A stretch of DNA of 53,649 nucleotides from Clostridium sp. CAG:567 (GCA_000437855.1 FR902205.1:6336-59984), one strand, 5' to 3'; shown: positions 40,754 to 48,956, numbered from the stretch's first letter. A program made the numbers and translations. Notes: generated from the letters alone by a model not told the origin.

Positions 40754-41104
40754 GTGGGGCCGTGCCTTTGCGATTGGCGCGGTTGTTTATGAGGACGGCG
40801 TAGAGGTCAAGACCTTCTACGCCAGATGCCCCATCGAGGGTAAGGTTGACACATGGGTGTACCTGTAGAAGCTCGCGTCATCATTGACATGCATGACAAA
40901 GGCTATATCGGAACTTGGGACGGCGCATATCCTTGGCTGGATATTGCAGGTTGTCTGAAGCAATCAAGGTTAGATTGCACTTCGGTCGACACCTACAATG
41001 CCGACCACGGAATCAAAGTTCCTCAGCCTGAACCAGGCGGAACACACAACCCATTGTATGACTCTAGGGCAGCTGCTCTGTGTTATATGAATTTGATGAA
41101 ATAA
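40748..41104 (+). pseudogene. RNase-H-fold 3'-5' exonuclease-like gene, internally deleted
   Basis: One frame encodes 'FAIGAVVYEDGVEVKTFYA' and 'CPIEGKVDTW' then a stop; a second frame opens with 'MGVPVEARVIIDMHDKGYIG', 'YPWLDIAGCL', 'GGTHNPLYDSRAAALCYMNLMK'. Together they look like the start and end of a small exonuclease-fold protein whose middle third is missing. The break falls in GACACATGGG, where 'DTW' and '(H)MGVP' would share the bases CACATGG, so a deletion between short repeats is likely. The true start is also absent: an intrinsic terminator abuts the 5' end. Family assignment is from remembered motif patterns. Confidence 0.5.
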
Positions 41105-41179
41105 AAGGAGAAGAGTATAAGTTATCTTGGCTAAGTCCTAGGTAGTTATACTCACTCCAAAGTTTATCTATCCGTTTGG

Positions 41180-41210
41180 CCCCCCAGAGAGCGTAATGTT
41201 CTCTGGGGGG
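41180..41210. repeat. Very strong GC hairpin, 11 bp
   Basis: CCCCCCAGAGA (41180-41190) pairs perfectly with TCTCTGGGGGG (41200-41210), 9-base loop. No T tract follows, so it is not a standard terminator. Just upstream, GAGTATAA (41113-41120) and TTATACTC (41146-41153) form another repeat, and AGCTGCAGCT (41216-41225) is a palindrome. Confidence 0.75.
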
Positions 41211-41289
41211 TTATAAGCTGCAGCTCATTGTTAAGCTAGTAATTCTACACAAATTGATTCAAAACAAAAAACATTATGCAAACAAAAAC

Positions 41290-41318
41290 TTGCTTTTTTA
41301 TGTAAAGTCTGGTATAAT
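41290..41318 (+). promoter_or_regulatory. Promoter of the hairpin-array transcript
   Basis: TTGCTT (41290-41295), 17-base spacer, TATAAT (41313-41318). The transcript would start near 41325, at the first hairpin ACACC-AACAA-GGTGT (41327-41341). Confidence 0.6.
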
Positions 41319-41382
41319 AATAAATAACACCAACAAGGTGTAGTTTATGAAGGGAGAGCCCTCGTTTAGAGGGCGGAAAACA

Positions 41383-41886
41383 ATGAAAAATATAACATTA
41401 AAGGAGTATGCTAAACTCCTAAAAGTTTCCCATTATACAAAAGACTACGGGAAACTCCGGGCTAAAATGTCCCGGAAAAGGCTGGAGCAATCCAGTCTGA
41501 CATCGCCAAAGGACGAAGCAGAACGTGAGCTATTCTTCCTGATTAAGGAAGAAATAGAGGAAAAAAATGGCAATGTTGCCAGCTTTAGGCTGGCGATAGG
41601 CCAGCGTGCTGAGAACCCTACCCACTGCTTGATGCAGTGGACAGAAAAATTCTGTAAAAAGATATCACTGCAAAAGTGGTTCTTTGTGTGGGTAGAATTT
41701 TACATTCTACCCGGTGAAGACTCCCCTAACGGGGAGAAGCTTTACCTAGAAAGAAAGTCGGACTGGCAGAGGTATAAACTCTACCAGAGACTCTTTTTCC
41801 AAAAGTTAAAGGATGTGGCTAGAAAGCTCGGGCTTAAAGCCACGTACCTTGAAAAGGAGGACACCGTTCTCCTAACTCTTATCTAA
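41383..41886 (+). CDS. Unrecognised 167-residue protein encoded within a hairpin array
   Basis: The start was placed at ATG 41383, with GAGGGCGG 7 bases ahead; another in-frame ATG at 41347 has no ribosome site. The GAGGGC of that site is the right arm of a GCCCTC/GAGGGC hairpin, so initiation could be blocked by structure. The protein is basic and probably soluble: 'MKNITLKEYAKLLKVSHYTK' (a possible helix-turn-helix-like start), 'LFFLIKEEIEEKNGNVASFR', a Trp-rich strand region 'QKWFFVWVEFYILPGED' and a helical end 'YKLYQRLFFQKLKDVARKLGL'. I do not recognise the family. The codons form hairpin after hairpin while still encoding a sensible protein. Confidence 0.6.
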   Translation: MKNITLKEYAKLLKVSHYTKDYGKLRAKMSRKRLEQSSLTSPKDEAERELFFLIKEEIEEKNGNVASFRLAIGQRAENPTHCLMQWTEKFCKKISLQKWFFVWVEFYILPGEDSPNGEKLYLERKSDWQRYKLYQRLFFQKLKDVARKLGLKATYLEKEDTVLLTLI

Positions 41887-41913
41887 TAAAAAAAGAAAAC
41901 TTTAAAAGTTTTC

Positions 41914-41940
41914 CCACTCTCGAAAGGGAGTGGCTTTTTT
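41914..41940 (+). terminator. Terminator of the hairpin-array transcript
   Basis: CCACTCTC-GAAA-GGGAGTGG (41914-41933), 8 pairs with one G-U and a GNRA tetraloop, then CTTTTTTT. A perfect GAAAACTT/AAGTTTTC stem sits directly before it. Confidence 0.88.
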
Positions 41941-41956
41941 TTGTAAATTTAAAAGG

Positions 41957-41985
41957 TTGCTATTTATAGTTGATTATGTTAAAAT
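41957..41985 (+). promoter_or_regulatory. Promoter of ftsY
   Basis: TTGCTA (41957-41962), 17-base spacer, TAAAAT (41980-41985), 35 bases before the start codon. Confidence 0.5.
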
Positions 41986-42019
41986 ATATAAGGATTCAAA
42001 CTAAAGAAAGGGTAAGTTT

Positions 42020-42925
42020 ATGGGATTTTTTGATAAGTTAAAAAATGGGTTAAGTAAAACCAAAAATTCATTTGATGAAAAAATTAACAATGTATTTAGT
42101 AACTTTAGAAAAGTAGATGAAGAATTATTAGATGAACTTGAAGAAGCATTAATAATGTCAGATGTCGGAGTTGAAACATCTACAAAAATTATTTCAAATT
42201 TGAGAAATAGAATAAAAAAGGAAAAGATTGAAAATGAAGAAGACGTTAGAAATGCTTTAAGAGAAGAAATTGTTAATATATTAAATGAAGTTGATAACGG
42301 ATTAAAATTAAATACACATCCATCTGTAATATTAGTAGTTGGAGTTAACGGAGTTGGAAAAACTACTTCTATTGGAAAGATTGCAAATAGATTAAAAAAA
42401 GATGGGAAAAAAGTTGTAGTTGCAGCAGCAGATACATTTAGAGCAGCAGCAGTTGAACAATTAGAAATATGGGCTAATAGAGCTAATTGTGATATTGTAA
42501 AAAGAGAGGAAGGAGCAGATCCTGCTTCAGTAGTTTATGATGCTATACAAATAGTAAAACAAAAAGACGCAGATGTTTTAATATGTGATACAGCTGGAAG
42601 ATTGCATAACAAAAAATATTTAATGGATGAACTTGTAAAAATAAAAAAAGTAATAGATAAAGAAATGCCTGAAAGCTCAAAAGAAGTATTAATGGTACTT
42701 GATGCTACAACAGGTCAAAATGCAATTTCACAAGTAAAAGCTTTTAAAGAAACTGTTGACATAAACGGCTTGATATTAACTAAATTAGATGGTACTGCAA
42801 AAGGTGGAGTAGTAGTCGGAATTGTGGCTGAAAATCAAATGCCAGTTAAATTTATTGGTGTTGGAGAACAAATAGATGACATGGAAATTTTTAATAGTGA
42901 AGACTTTGCAAAAGCTTTAATTTAA
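42020..42925 (+). CDS. ftsY: Signal recognition particle receptor FtsY
   Basis: A 301-residue SRP receptor GTPase that docks ribosome-nascent-chain complexes at the membrane. The N domain (about 1-95) has 'EELLDELEEALIMSDVG'. The G domain has G1 'GVNGVGKTTSIGKIA', 'AAADTFRAAAVEQLE', G3 'DTAGRLHNK', G4 'TKLDGTAKGG' and the closing 'GVGEQIDDMEIF'. The acidic N-terminal A domain is nearly absent, as in many Gram-positives. The downstream membrane-protein gene starts 12 bases after the stop with GGAGG, so they share a transcript. Confidence 0.96.
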   Translation: MGFFDKLKNGLSKTKNSFDEKINNVFSNFRKVDEELLDELEEALIMSDVGVETSTKIISNLRNRIKKEKIENEEDVRNALREEIVNILNEVDNGLKLNTHPSVILVVGVNGVGKTTSIGKIANRLKKDGKKVVVAAADTFRAAAVEQLEIWANRANCDIVKREEGADPASVVYDAIQIVKQKDADVLICDTAGRLHNKKYLMDELVKIKKVIDKEMPESSKEVLMVLDATTGQNAISQVKAFKETVDINGLILTKLDGTAKGGVVVGIVAENQMPVKFIGVGEQIDDMEIFNSEDFAKALI

Positions 42926-42937
42926 ATGGAGGTTTAA

Positions 42938-45760
42938 ATGGAAGAAAAAACAAAAATTAATAAAACAGAAGAAAAGAATATTTGCAAGATAAGTAAAATT
43001 AAAATGATAACTGTTTTAATATTTCTAAGCTTAGTTCTTTTAGTTTCTTATATAAGCTATAAAGGTCAATATTTAGAAATGTTAGAATTAGGAGAAAACT
43101 ATTTAAGCATCTTTTGGCAAAATTCAATAAACTATTTAATTACATTTATATTGAATTTTATAGTATTATATGTGCTTATACGTATAACAAATAGAAGGAT
43201 AAAAAAAGGGTTAAATCCATTTTTTGAGACAGAAAAGAAGGAAATGCCCAAAATGCCTAATAAATCAATTGCATTTATAGGGGCAATTATAACTAGTTTT
43301 GTTGTTAGTAATACATTACTTGAAAAGTTTATGCTTTGCATAAATGCAACAAATTTTGGAATTACAGATGCGGTATTAGGATATGATATAGGATATTTCA
43401 TATTTGTACAACCTTTTATTCAATACATGTTATATTATATTTTATACGCAATAGTTGGATTAACAATATATGCAGTTTTATATTATATAGTTGTATTTAA
43501 TTTATGCTTTGATGGGGTTGACAGAAAAGTTTTAAGTACAGGAATACTACTAAAACAATTATGCGTAAATATTATATTTGCAACTTTATTTATAGCAATG
43601 ATTATATTTGCAGAGACTCAAAATGTTGGATTACAAAAAATTTTAACATTACAAAATGGAGAAGAACCTTATGTTCTTTGGGGCGCTGGAATCTCTGAAG
43701 CAACAATTAAATTATGGGGATATCGTATCTTATCTATTTTTGTTGTGATTTCTGTTATAATGGCATTACATTATTTAAAGAAAAAAATTACTAAAAAAAT
43801 GATAATTTCTTTACTTATAGTTCCTTGTTATTTAATAACAATGCTTTTTGTATTAATTGGATTTGATGTAATATTTGTAAAGCCAAATGAACTTGACAAA
43901 CAACAAGAATATATTAAAGCAAATATAGAAGCAACCAAACAAGCCTATGGAATTGATATAGATGAAAATAACATAAATTCAAATGAAACAATAACAGCAG
44001 AAGCAATAAAAGACAATAAAGAGGTTATAGATAATATAGCATTAATAAGCAAGGACGTAGTCTTAAAGAGTTTAAATACAATGCAAACAAATAAAGGATA
44101 CTACACATACAATATTGCCCAAATTGCAAACTACAATATAGATGGAAAACAAGCATTATTATATGTATCTCCAAGAGAAATAAAAAGTTCTTCAAGTACA
44201 TATAATAATAAAACTTATGAATACACACATGGATATGGTGCAATTATTACATCAGCAACTACAACAGATGAAATAGGCAATATTAAATATATGCAAAAGG
44301 ATTTTAATTCAAGTGAAATAATTAGTTTATCACAACCAAGAATATATTTTGGATTAGAAACTAATTCAACTGTAGTAACAAATAGCAAAGACAAAAAAGA
44401 ATTTGACTATCCAAGTACTACATCAACAAAGGCTGAAAATATTGAAAACGTCTATGATGGACAAGCAGGACTTTCTTTAAATTTCTTTGACAGATTAGTA
44501 CTTGCAATTAAAGAAGGAGACCTAAAACTCGCTTTCTCAAGCAATGTTACAACAGAAAGCAACATCTTAATAAATAGAAATATTATTGAGAGAGCAAAAA
44601 CATTAATGCCATATATTTCTTATGATGAAAATCCATATTTAGTAGTAGATGAAAATGGAAAATTATTATGGGTTCTAGATGGATATACAACTTCAGATTA
44701 TTATCCATTTTCTCAAAAAATAACATTAAATGATGAAAGTGTATTAAATAAAGAGCAAATAAACTACATTAGAAATTCTGTAAAAGTATTAATAGATGCT
44801 TACGATGGAACTATTAAATTCTATATTACAGATAGAAATGATCCTATAATTATGGCATATCAAAAAATGTATAAAGATTTATTTGTTGATAAAGATGAAG
44901 CTATTCCAGAAAATATTAGTGAACAATTTATATATCCAGAATATCTATACAAAATACAAGCTGAAGTTATAAAAAGATATCACAATATTCAAACAGATGT
45001 ATTATATCGTGGAGATGACATTTGGGACATTGCAACACATAATTCAACTAAAGTTACAAACAAAGTTGGAGTGGAATTAAGTCCATACTACACCATGGTA
45101 AAAACAATAGATAATGATAATTATAACTTAGGACTAGTTTTACCTTATACACCTTACAATAAGCAAAACTTAACTTCATATCTAATAGGAAGCTATGAAA
45201 ATGGTGAAGCAAAACTTGTTTTATATAAATATCCTTCAGATAGCAATATTTTGGGCACAATGCAATTAGATACTCAAATAGAGCAAGACAAAACTATATC
45301 TAAAGAACTAGAAGCTTTGAATATAACAGGTACGAAACTTCTTAGAGATATGATTGTTGTTCCTATAAATAATTCATTATTATATGTAGAGCCAATATAC
45401 CAACAATATATGAATGAAGAAAATTCAACACCAATATTAAAAAAGGTTATTGTGGCATCTGGTAACAAAGTTGCAATTGGAAATAATATTTCAGAAGCAT
45501 TATCTAATCTTGTTTCTCAATCAGCAGTTGACATTGAAATAGAAGACACTGAAACAATAGAAGGACTAATACAAGCAATAATAAAAACAAATAGCAATTT
45601 AAAAAAATCAAACAGTAATAATAATTGGGAAATGGTTGGTAAAGACATGACTAAATTGCAAGAACTTATTACTAAATTAGAAAAACTTCAAAACCAAAAT
45701 AATAAAACAAAAAAAGAATCTGTTGTTCAAAATTCTGAAAATATACAAAACAATGAATAA
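42938..45760 (+). CDS. UPF0182 family integral membrane protein
   Basis: A 940-residue protein of the UPF0182/COG1615 family. The N-terminal third has about seven membrane helices; 'AVLGYDIGYFIFVQPFIQYML' and the Phe/Trp-rich loops around it are typical. The large remainder is a hydrophilic extracytoplasmic region with the family's 'PEYLYKIQAEVIKRYH' near residue 667 and 'PYYTMVK'. The C-terminus is a Lys/Asn-rich coiled-coil tail ('ELITKLEKLQNQNNKTKK'). The function is unknown. It is co-transcribed with ftsY. Confidence 0.85.
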   Translation: MEEKTKINKTEEKNICKISKIKMITVLIFLSLVLLVSYISYKGQYLEMLELGENYLSIFWQNSINYLITFILNFIVLYVLIRITNRRIKKGLNPFFETEKKEMPKMPNKSIAFIGAIITSFVVSNTLLEKFMLCINATNFGITDAVLGYDIGYFIFVQPFIQYMLYYILYAIVGLTIYAVLYYIVVFNLCFDGVDRKVLSTGILLKQLCVNIIFATLFIAMIIFAETQNVGLQKILTLQNGEEPYVLWGAGISEATIKLWGYRILSIFVVISVIMALHYLKKKITKKMIISLLIVPCYLITMLFVLIGFDVIFVKPNELDKQQEYIKANIEATKQAYGIDIDENNINSNETITAEAIKDNKEVIDNIALISKDVVLKSLNTMQTNKGYYTYNIAQIANYNIDGKQALLYVSPREIKSSSSTYNNKTYEYTHGYGAIITSATTTDEIGNIKYMQKDFNSSEIISLSQPRIYFGLETNSTVVTNSKDKKEFDYPSTTSTKAENIENVYDGQAGLSLNFFDRLVLAIKEGDLKLAFSSNVTTESNILINRNIIERAKTLMPYISYDENPYLVVDENGKLLWVLDGYTTSDYYPFSQKITLNDESVLNKEQINYIRNSVKVLIDAYDGTIKFYITDRNDPIIMAYQKMYKDLFVDKDEAIPENISEQFIYPEYLYKIQAEVIKRYHNIQTDVLYRGDDIWDIATHNSTKVTNKVGVELSPYYTMVKTIDNDNYNLGLVLPYTPYNKQNLTSYLIGSYENGEAKLVLYKYPSDSNILGTMQLDTQIEQDKTISKELEALNITGTKLLRDMIVVPINNSLLYVEPIYQQYMNEENSTPILKKVIVASGNKVAIGNNISEALSNLVSQSAVDIEIEDTETIEGLIQAIIKTNSNLKKSNSNNNWEMVGKDMTKLQELITKLEKLQNQNNKTKKESVVQNSENIQNNE

Positions 45761-45767
45761 AAATAAT

Positions 45768-45801
45768 AAAATCTTCCATTTTAATATAAATGGAGGATTT
45801 T
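45768..45801 (+). terminator. Terminator-like hairpin containing the next gene's ribosome site
   Basis: AAAATCTTCCATTT (45768-45781) pairs with AAATGGAGGATTTT (45788-45801), one G-U and a 6-base loop. The GGAGG (45792-45796) for the DUF5665 gene lies in the right arm, so a folded hairpin would hide it. Confidence 0.7.
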
Positions 45802-45804
45802 ATT

Positions 45805-46089
45805 TTGAAAAAATATAAACTAGAAAAAAGTTTAAATAGAAATTTAAAAAAGTTAAATTATATGTTGGAAAAAAATAATATATTTGAAATACTTGAAATA
45901 TTAGGCAATAAAAGAAAAATTTTTATCAGAAACCTTATTGCAGGAATATCAAAGGGAATTGGAATAGGAATTGGATTTACAGTATTAAGTGCTATTTTAA
46001 TAATAATACTACAAAAAATTGTAACGCTAAACATTCCAATTATTGGGGATTATATATCAGATATAGTAGATATTGTAGAAACAAAGTAA
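45805..46089 (+). CDS. DUF5665 family small membrane protein
   Basis: The start was placed at TTG 45805, 8 bases after GGAGG; the in-frame ATG at 45790 overlaps that site. The product is 94 residues: a helical charged start 'LEKSLNRNLKKLNYMLEKNN', the conserved 'ILGNKRKIFIRNLIAGISKGIGIGIGFTVLSAILIIILQ' with its membrane helix, and 'LNIPIIGDYISDIVDIV'. This pattern fits DUF5665, a Firmicute family of unknown role. Expression may depend on melting the hairpin over its ribosome site. Confidence 0.75.
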   Translation: MKKYKLEKSLNRNLKKLNYMLEKNNIFEILEILGNKRKIFIRNLIAGISKGIGIGIGFTVLSAILIIILQKIVTLNIPIIGDYISDIVDIVETK

Positions 46090-46122
46090 AATATCTGGCT
46101 TTCATTTTTTGTTCCAAACTAC

Positions 46123-46151
46123 TTGACAGTTAACAATAATCAATATAAAAT
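46123..46151 (+). promoter_or_regulatory. Promoter of rny
   Basis: TTGACA (46123-46128), 17-base spacer, TAAAAT (46146-46151), leaving a leader of about 85 nt with no obvious structure. Confidence 0.7.
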
Positions 46152-46242
46152 AGTAATGTAGGAAAATATATTTTAATAAAATTTTTAAATTAATATTATA
46201 TATTTAGTACATTGAAAATTTAATAGAAAGAGGTGTAAGATT

Positions 46243-47787
46243 ATGGAAAATATCCTAATTGGTATCGCCACATTTCTAGTCTCAGCAGTAATTTTCACAT
46301 TCATAGGAATGTACATAAGAAAGAAAATTGCTGAATCTAAAATGGAAAGTGCAGAAAATGAAGCAAAAAAAATAATCGAAAGAGCAAACATAGACGCTGA
46401 AAACAAGAAAAAAGAAGAAATTTTCAAAGCAAAAGAAGAAATTATGAATGCTAGAAAAGATTTAGATCAGGAGATTAGAGAAAGAAGAGGCGAAGTACAA
46501 AATCAAGAAAGAAGATTAATCCAAAAAGAAGAAAATTTAGAAAGAAAACAAGATATTGTTGAGAAAAAAGAAAAAGATTTGGATAGAAAACATCAAGAAA
46601 TAGACGAAAAAAAGGCAGACTTACAAGAATTATATGGCAAACAAATGGAAGAATTGCAGAAAATTGCTAGAATGTCTCAAGAAGAAGCAAAGAAACTTTT
46701 ATTATCAGAACTTGAAAAGCAATTAACTGCAGAAAAAGCTAATCTTATAAGAGATATGGAAGCAAAGGTAAAAGAGACAGCAGATAAAAATGCAAAAGAA
46801 GTTATTGGATATGCAATTCAAAAATGTGCTGCTGACCATACTTCTGAAACAACAGTATCTATAGTATCACTTCCAAATGACGATATGAAAGGCAGAATAA
46901 TAGGAAGAGAAGGAAGAAATATAAAGACATTAGAAACATTAACAGGAATTGATTTAATAATCGATGATACCCCTGAAGCAGTTGTTATTTCTGGATTTGA
47001 TCCTTTAAGAAGAGAAGTTGCAAGAATTGCAATCGAAAAGTTAATTGAAGATGGAAGAATTCATCCAGCTAAAATTGAAGAAATGGTAGAAAAAGCAAAA
47101 GAAGAAGTAGCAAATGTTATAAAAGAAGAAGGGGAGAGAGCTGTACTTGAAACAGGTGTTATAGGATTACATCCTGACTTAGTAAAATTAATTGGTAAAC
47201 TAAAATACAGAACAAGCTATGGTCAAAATGTTTTAAATCACTCAATAGAAGTATCTAATTTAGCTAGAATAATGGCTGAAGAATTAGGTTTAGATGCTAA
47301 ACTTGCTAGAAGAGCTGGATTATTACATGATATTGGTAAGGCTTTAGATCATGATATGGAAGGTACACATGTTGAGTTAGGTGTTGAAGTATTGAAAAAA
47401 TACAAAGAAAATGAAAACGTTATTAATGCTGTACAAGCTCACCATGGAGATGTAGAACCAAAAACAATAGAAGCTGTTTTAATACAAGCAGCAGACGCAA
47501 TTTCTGCTTCAAGACCAGGAGCAAGAAGAGAAACTTTAGAAGCATATATCAAGAGATTAGAGCAATTAGAAAGTATTGCAGATTCATTTGATGGTGTTGA
47601 AAAATCTTTTGCTATTCAAGCTGGTAGAGAAATTAGAATTATAGTAAAACCAGAAAAGATTGACGATAATCAAATGAAATTAATGGCAAGAGATATTGCT
47701 AAGAAAGTAGAAGATGAAATGGAATATCCTGGACAAATAAAAGTTAATGTAGTTAGAGAAACAAGAGTAATTGATTACGCAAAATAA
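46243..47787 (+). CDS. rny: Ribonuclease Y
   Basis: A 514-residue membrane-anchored endoribonuclease that starts mRNA decay in Firmicutes. An N-terminal membrane helix (about 3-24) is followed by a long coiled coil (about 25-200), a KH domain with 'MKGRIIGREGRNIKTLE' (about 208-224), and an HD domain with 'NHSIEVSNLARIMAEELG' and the metal-binding 'LLHDIGKALDH' near 365, then 'AVQAHHGD'. The full family layout is present and the length is normal. It is monocistronic with its own promoter and terminator. Confidence 0.97.
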   Translation: MENILIGIATFLVSAVIFTFIGMYIRKKIAESKMESAENEAKKIIERANIDAENKKKEEIFKAKEEIMNARKDLDQEIRERRGEVQNQERRLIQKEENLERKQDIVEKKEKDLDRKHQEIDEKKADLQELYGKQMEELQKIARMSQEEAKKLLLSELEKQLTAEKANLIRDMEAKVKETADKNAKEVIGYAIQKCAADHTSETTVSIVSLPNDDMKGRIIGREGRNIKTLETLTGIDLIIDDTPEAVVISGFDPLRREVARIAIEKLIEDGRIHPAKIEEMVEKAKEEVANVIKEEGERAVLETGVIGLHPDLVKLIGKLKYRTSYGQNVLNHSIEVSNLARIMAEELGLDAKLARRAGLLHDIGKALDHDMEGTHVELGVEVLKKYKENENVINAVQAHHGDVEPKTIEAVLIQAADAISASRPGARRETLEAYIKRLEQLESIADSFDGVEKSFAIQAGREIRIIVKPEKIDDNQMKLMARDIAKKVEDEMEYPGQIKVNVVRETRVIDYAK

Positions 47788-47795
47788 TTTTTCAA

Positions 47796-47824
47796 AAACG
47801 TTCAATTTACTTGAACGTTTTTTC
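47796..47824 (+). terminator. Terminator of rny
   Basis: AAACGTTCAA (47796-47805) pairs with TTGAACGTTT (47811-47820), followed by TTT. Confidence 0.85.
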
Positions 47825-47891
47825 TTTTGCTACTTGAAACTTCTAGGTTTTATTTATATAATATATGGTATTGAGTAAGGAGGAAAAGAAA

Positions 47892-48893
47892 TTGACTTTT
47901 ATTGAAAATATTAAAGAGAAAGCAAAAAAAGATATTAAAACAATAATACTTCCAGAAGCAGAAGATATTAGAGTTTTAAGAGCAACTGAGCAAATAATAA
48001 AAGAAGGATTTGCAAAAGTTATTTTAATTGGCGATACGACACAAATTAAGGAGGATGCAAGCAAAAACAATTTAAATATATCAGATGCAGAAATTATAAA
48101 TCCTAAAACTTCTGATAAATTCGAAGAATATGCAAATAGTTTATATGAATTAAGAAAAGCTAAAGGGATGACATTAGAACAAGCTAAAGAATTACTATTA
48201 GAACCAATTTATTTTGGAATGATGATGGTAAAAAATAATGATGCTGATGGATTAGTATCAGGTGCTTGTCATTCAACAGCTAACACTCTAAGACCAGCAC
48301 TTCAAATATTAAAAACAGCACCAGGTACAAAACTTGTTTCTGCATTTTTTGTAATGGTAGTTCCAAACTGTGAATATGGAGAAAATGGTGTATTTGTTTT
48401 TGGAGATAGTGGCTTAGTAGAAAATCCATCTGCTGAAGAATTAGCAGAAATAGCAAAATCATCAAGTAAAAGTTTTGAAACTTTAGTTGGAAAACCATCA
48501 AAAGTAGCAATGCTTTCATATTCTACTTATGGAAGTGCACATTCTGAATTAACAGAAAAGGTAATAAATGCAACTAAACTGTTAAAAGAACAAATGCCTA
48601 ATTTAGTTTGTGATGGAGAATTACAATTAGATGCTGCCATAATCCCTGAGGTTGCGTCTTCAAAAGCACCTAATAGTCCAGTAGCAGGTAAAGCAAATAC
48701 TTTAATATTCCCTGACTTAAATGCTGGAAATATAGGATATAAATTAGTTCAAAGACTAGCAAAAGCTGAAGCTTATGGACCACTTTGCCAAGGTGTTGCA
48801 AAACCCGTAAATGACTTATCAAGAGGTTGCAGTAGTGAAGATATTGTTGGAGTTGTAGCAATTACTTGTGTTCAAGCTCAAAATGGTATATAA
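47892..48893 (+). CDS. pta: Phosphate acetyltransferase
   Basis: The start was placed at TTG 47892, 8 bases after AAGGAGG; an in-frame ATG at 47865 lies before that site. The 333-residue enzyme starts 'MTFIENIKEKAKKDIKTIILPE' and converts acetyl-CoA and phosphate to acetyl phosphate. 'DADGLVSGACHSTANTLRPALQI', 'MLSYSTYGSAHSELTEKV', 'DGELQLDAAI' and 'NTLIFPDLNAGNIGYKLVQRLA' are family signatures. It is followed by two acetate kinase genes, giving a pta-ackA-ackA cluster for acetate formation with ATP synthesis. Confidence 0.95.
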   Translation: MTFIENIKEKAKKDIKTIILPEAEDIRVLRATEQIIKEGFAKVILIGDTTQIKEDASKNNLNISDAEIINPKTSDKFEEYANSLYELRKAKGMTLEQAKELLLEPIYFGMMMVKNNDADGLVSGACHSTANTLRPALQILKTAPGTKLVSAFFVMVVPNCEYGENGVFVFGDSGLVENPSAEELAEIAKSSSKSFETLVGKPSKVAMLSYSTYGSAHSELTEKVINATKLLKEQMPNLVCDGELQLDAAIIPEVASSKAPNSPVAGKANTLIFPDLNAGNIGYKLVQRLAKAEAYGPLCQGVAKPVNDLSRGCSSEDIVGVVAITCVQAQNGI

Positions 48894-48956
48894 TATGGAA
48901 AGATTGAATTACAGAGTTAATCTGTTCAATATATAATAATTTTAGGAGGATTTAAA

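Larger units (their letters stand above)
40649..41940 (+). other. GC-rich hairpin-dense island, probably foreign
   Basis: About 1.3 kb between glyS/toxin and ftsY with clearly higher GC than the AT-rich flanks. It contains far more perfect short-loop hairpins than chance allows, from GATTGAT/ATCAATC (40649-40655, 40662-40668) to the terminator at 41914-41940. It holds a structured RNA with terminator, a decayed exonuclease-like gene, a very strong hairpin and a 167-residue ORF. No transposase, integrase or direct repeat marks the borders. Recent acquisition from a different genome is an inference from composition. Confidence 0.65.
41327..41940 (+). repeat. Contiguous array of about 20 short hairpins spanning the 167-residue ORF
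   Basis: Perfect stems with short loops include GCCCTC/GAGGGC (41358, 41369), AGGAGT/ACTCCT (41402, 41415), TCCGGG/CCCGGA (41456, 41471), CTGGA-GCAA-TCCAG (41482), TTCTTCCT/AGGAAGAA (41533, 41546), GCCAGC/GCTGGC/GCCAGC (41578, 41589, 41600), CCACTGC/GCAGTGG (41622, 41634), ACAGAA/TTCTGT (41641, 41650), GGGTAGAAT/ATTCTACCC (41690, 41704), CTCCCC-TAAC-GGGGAG (41721), AAGC-TCGG-GCTT nested in GTGGCT/AGCCAC (41815-41843) and GAAAACTT/AAGTTTTC (41895). Loops are mostly 3-7 bases. Confidence 0.85.

Noticed and set aside
41130..41144. GGCTAAGTCCTAGGTA resembling a synthetic constitutive promoter core
   Set aside because: No matching -35 box at the right distance and no other vector sequence nearby; it is part of a local hairpin. 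Coincidence is the simpler view.
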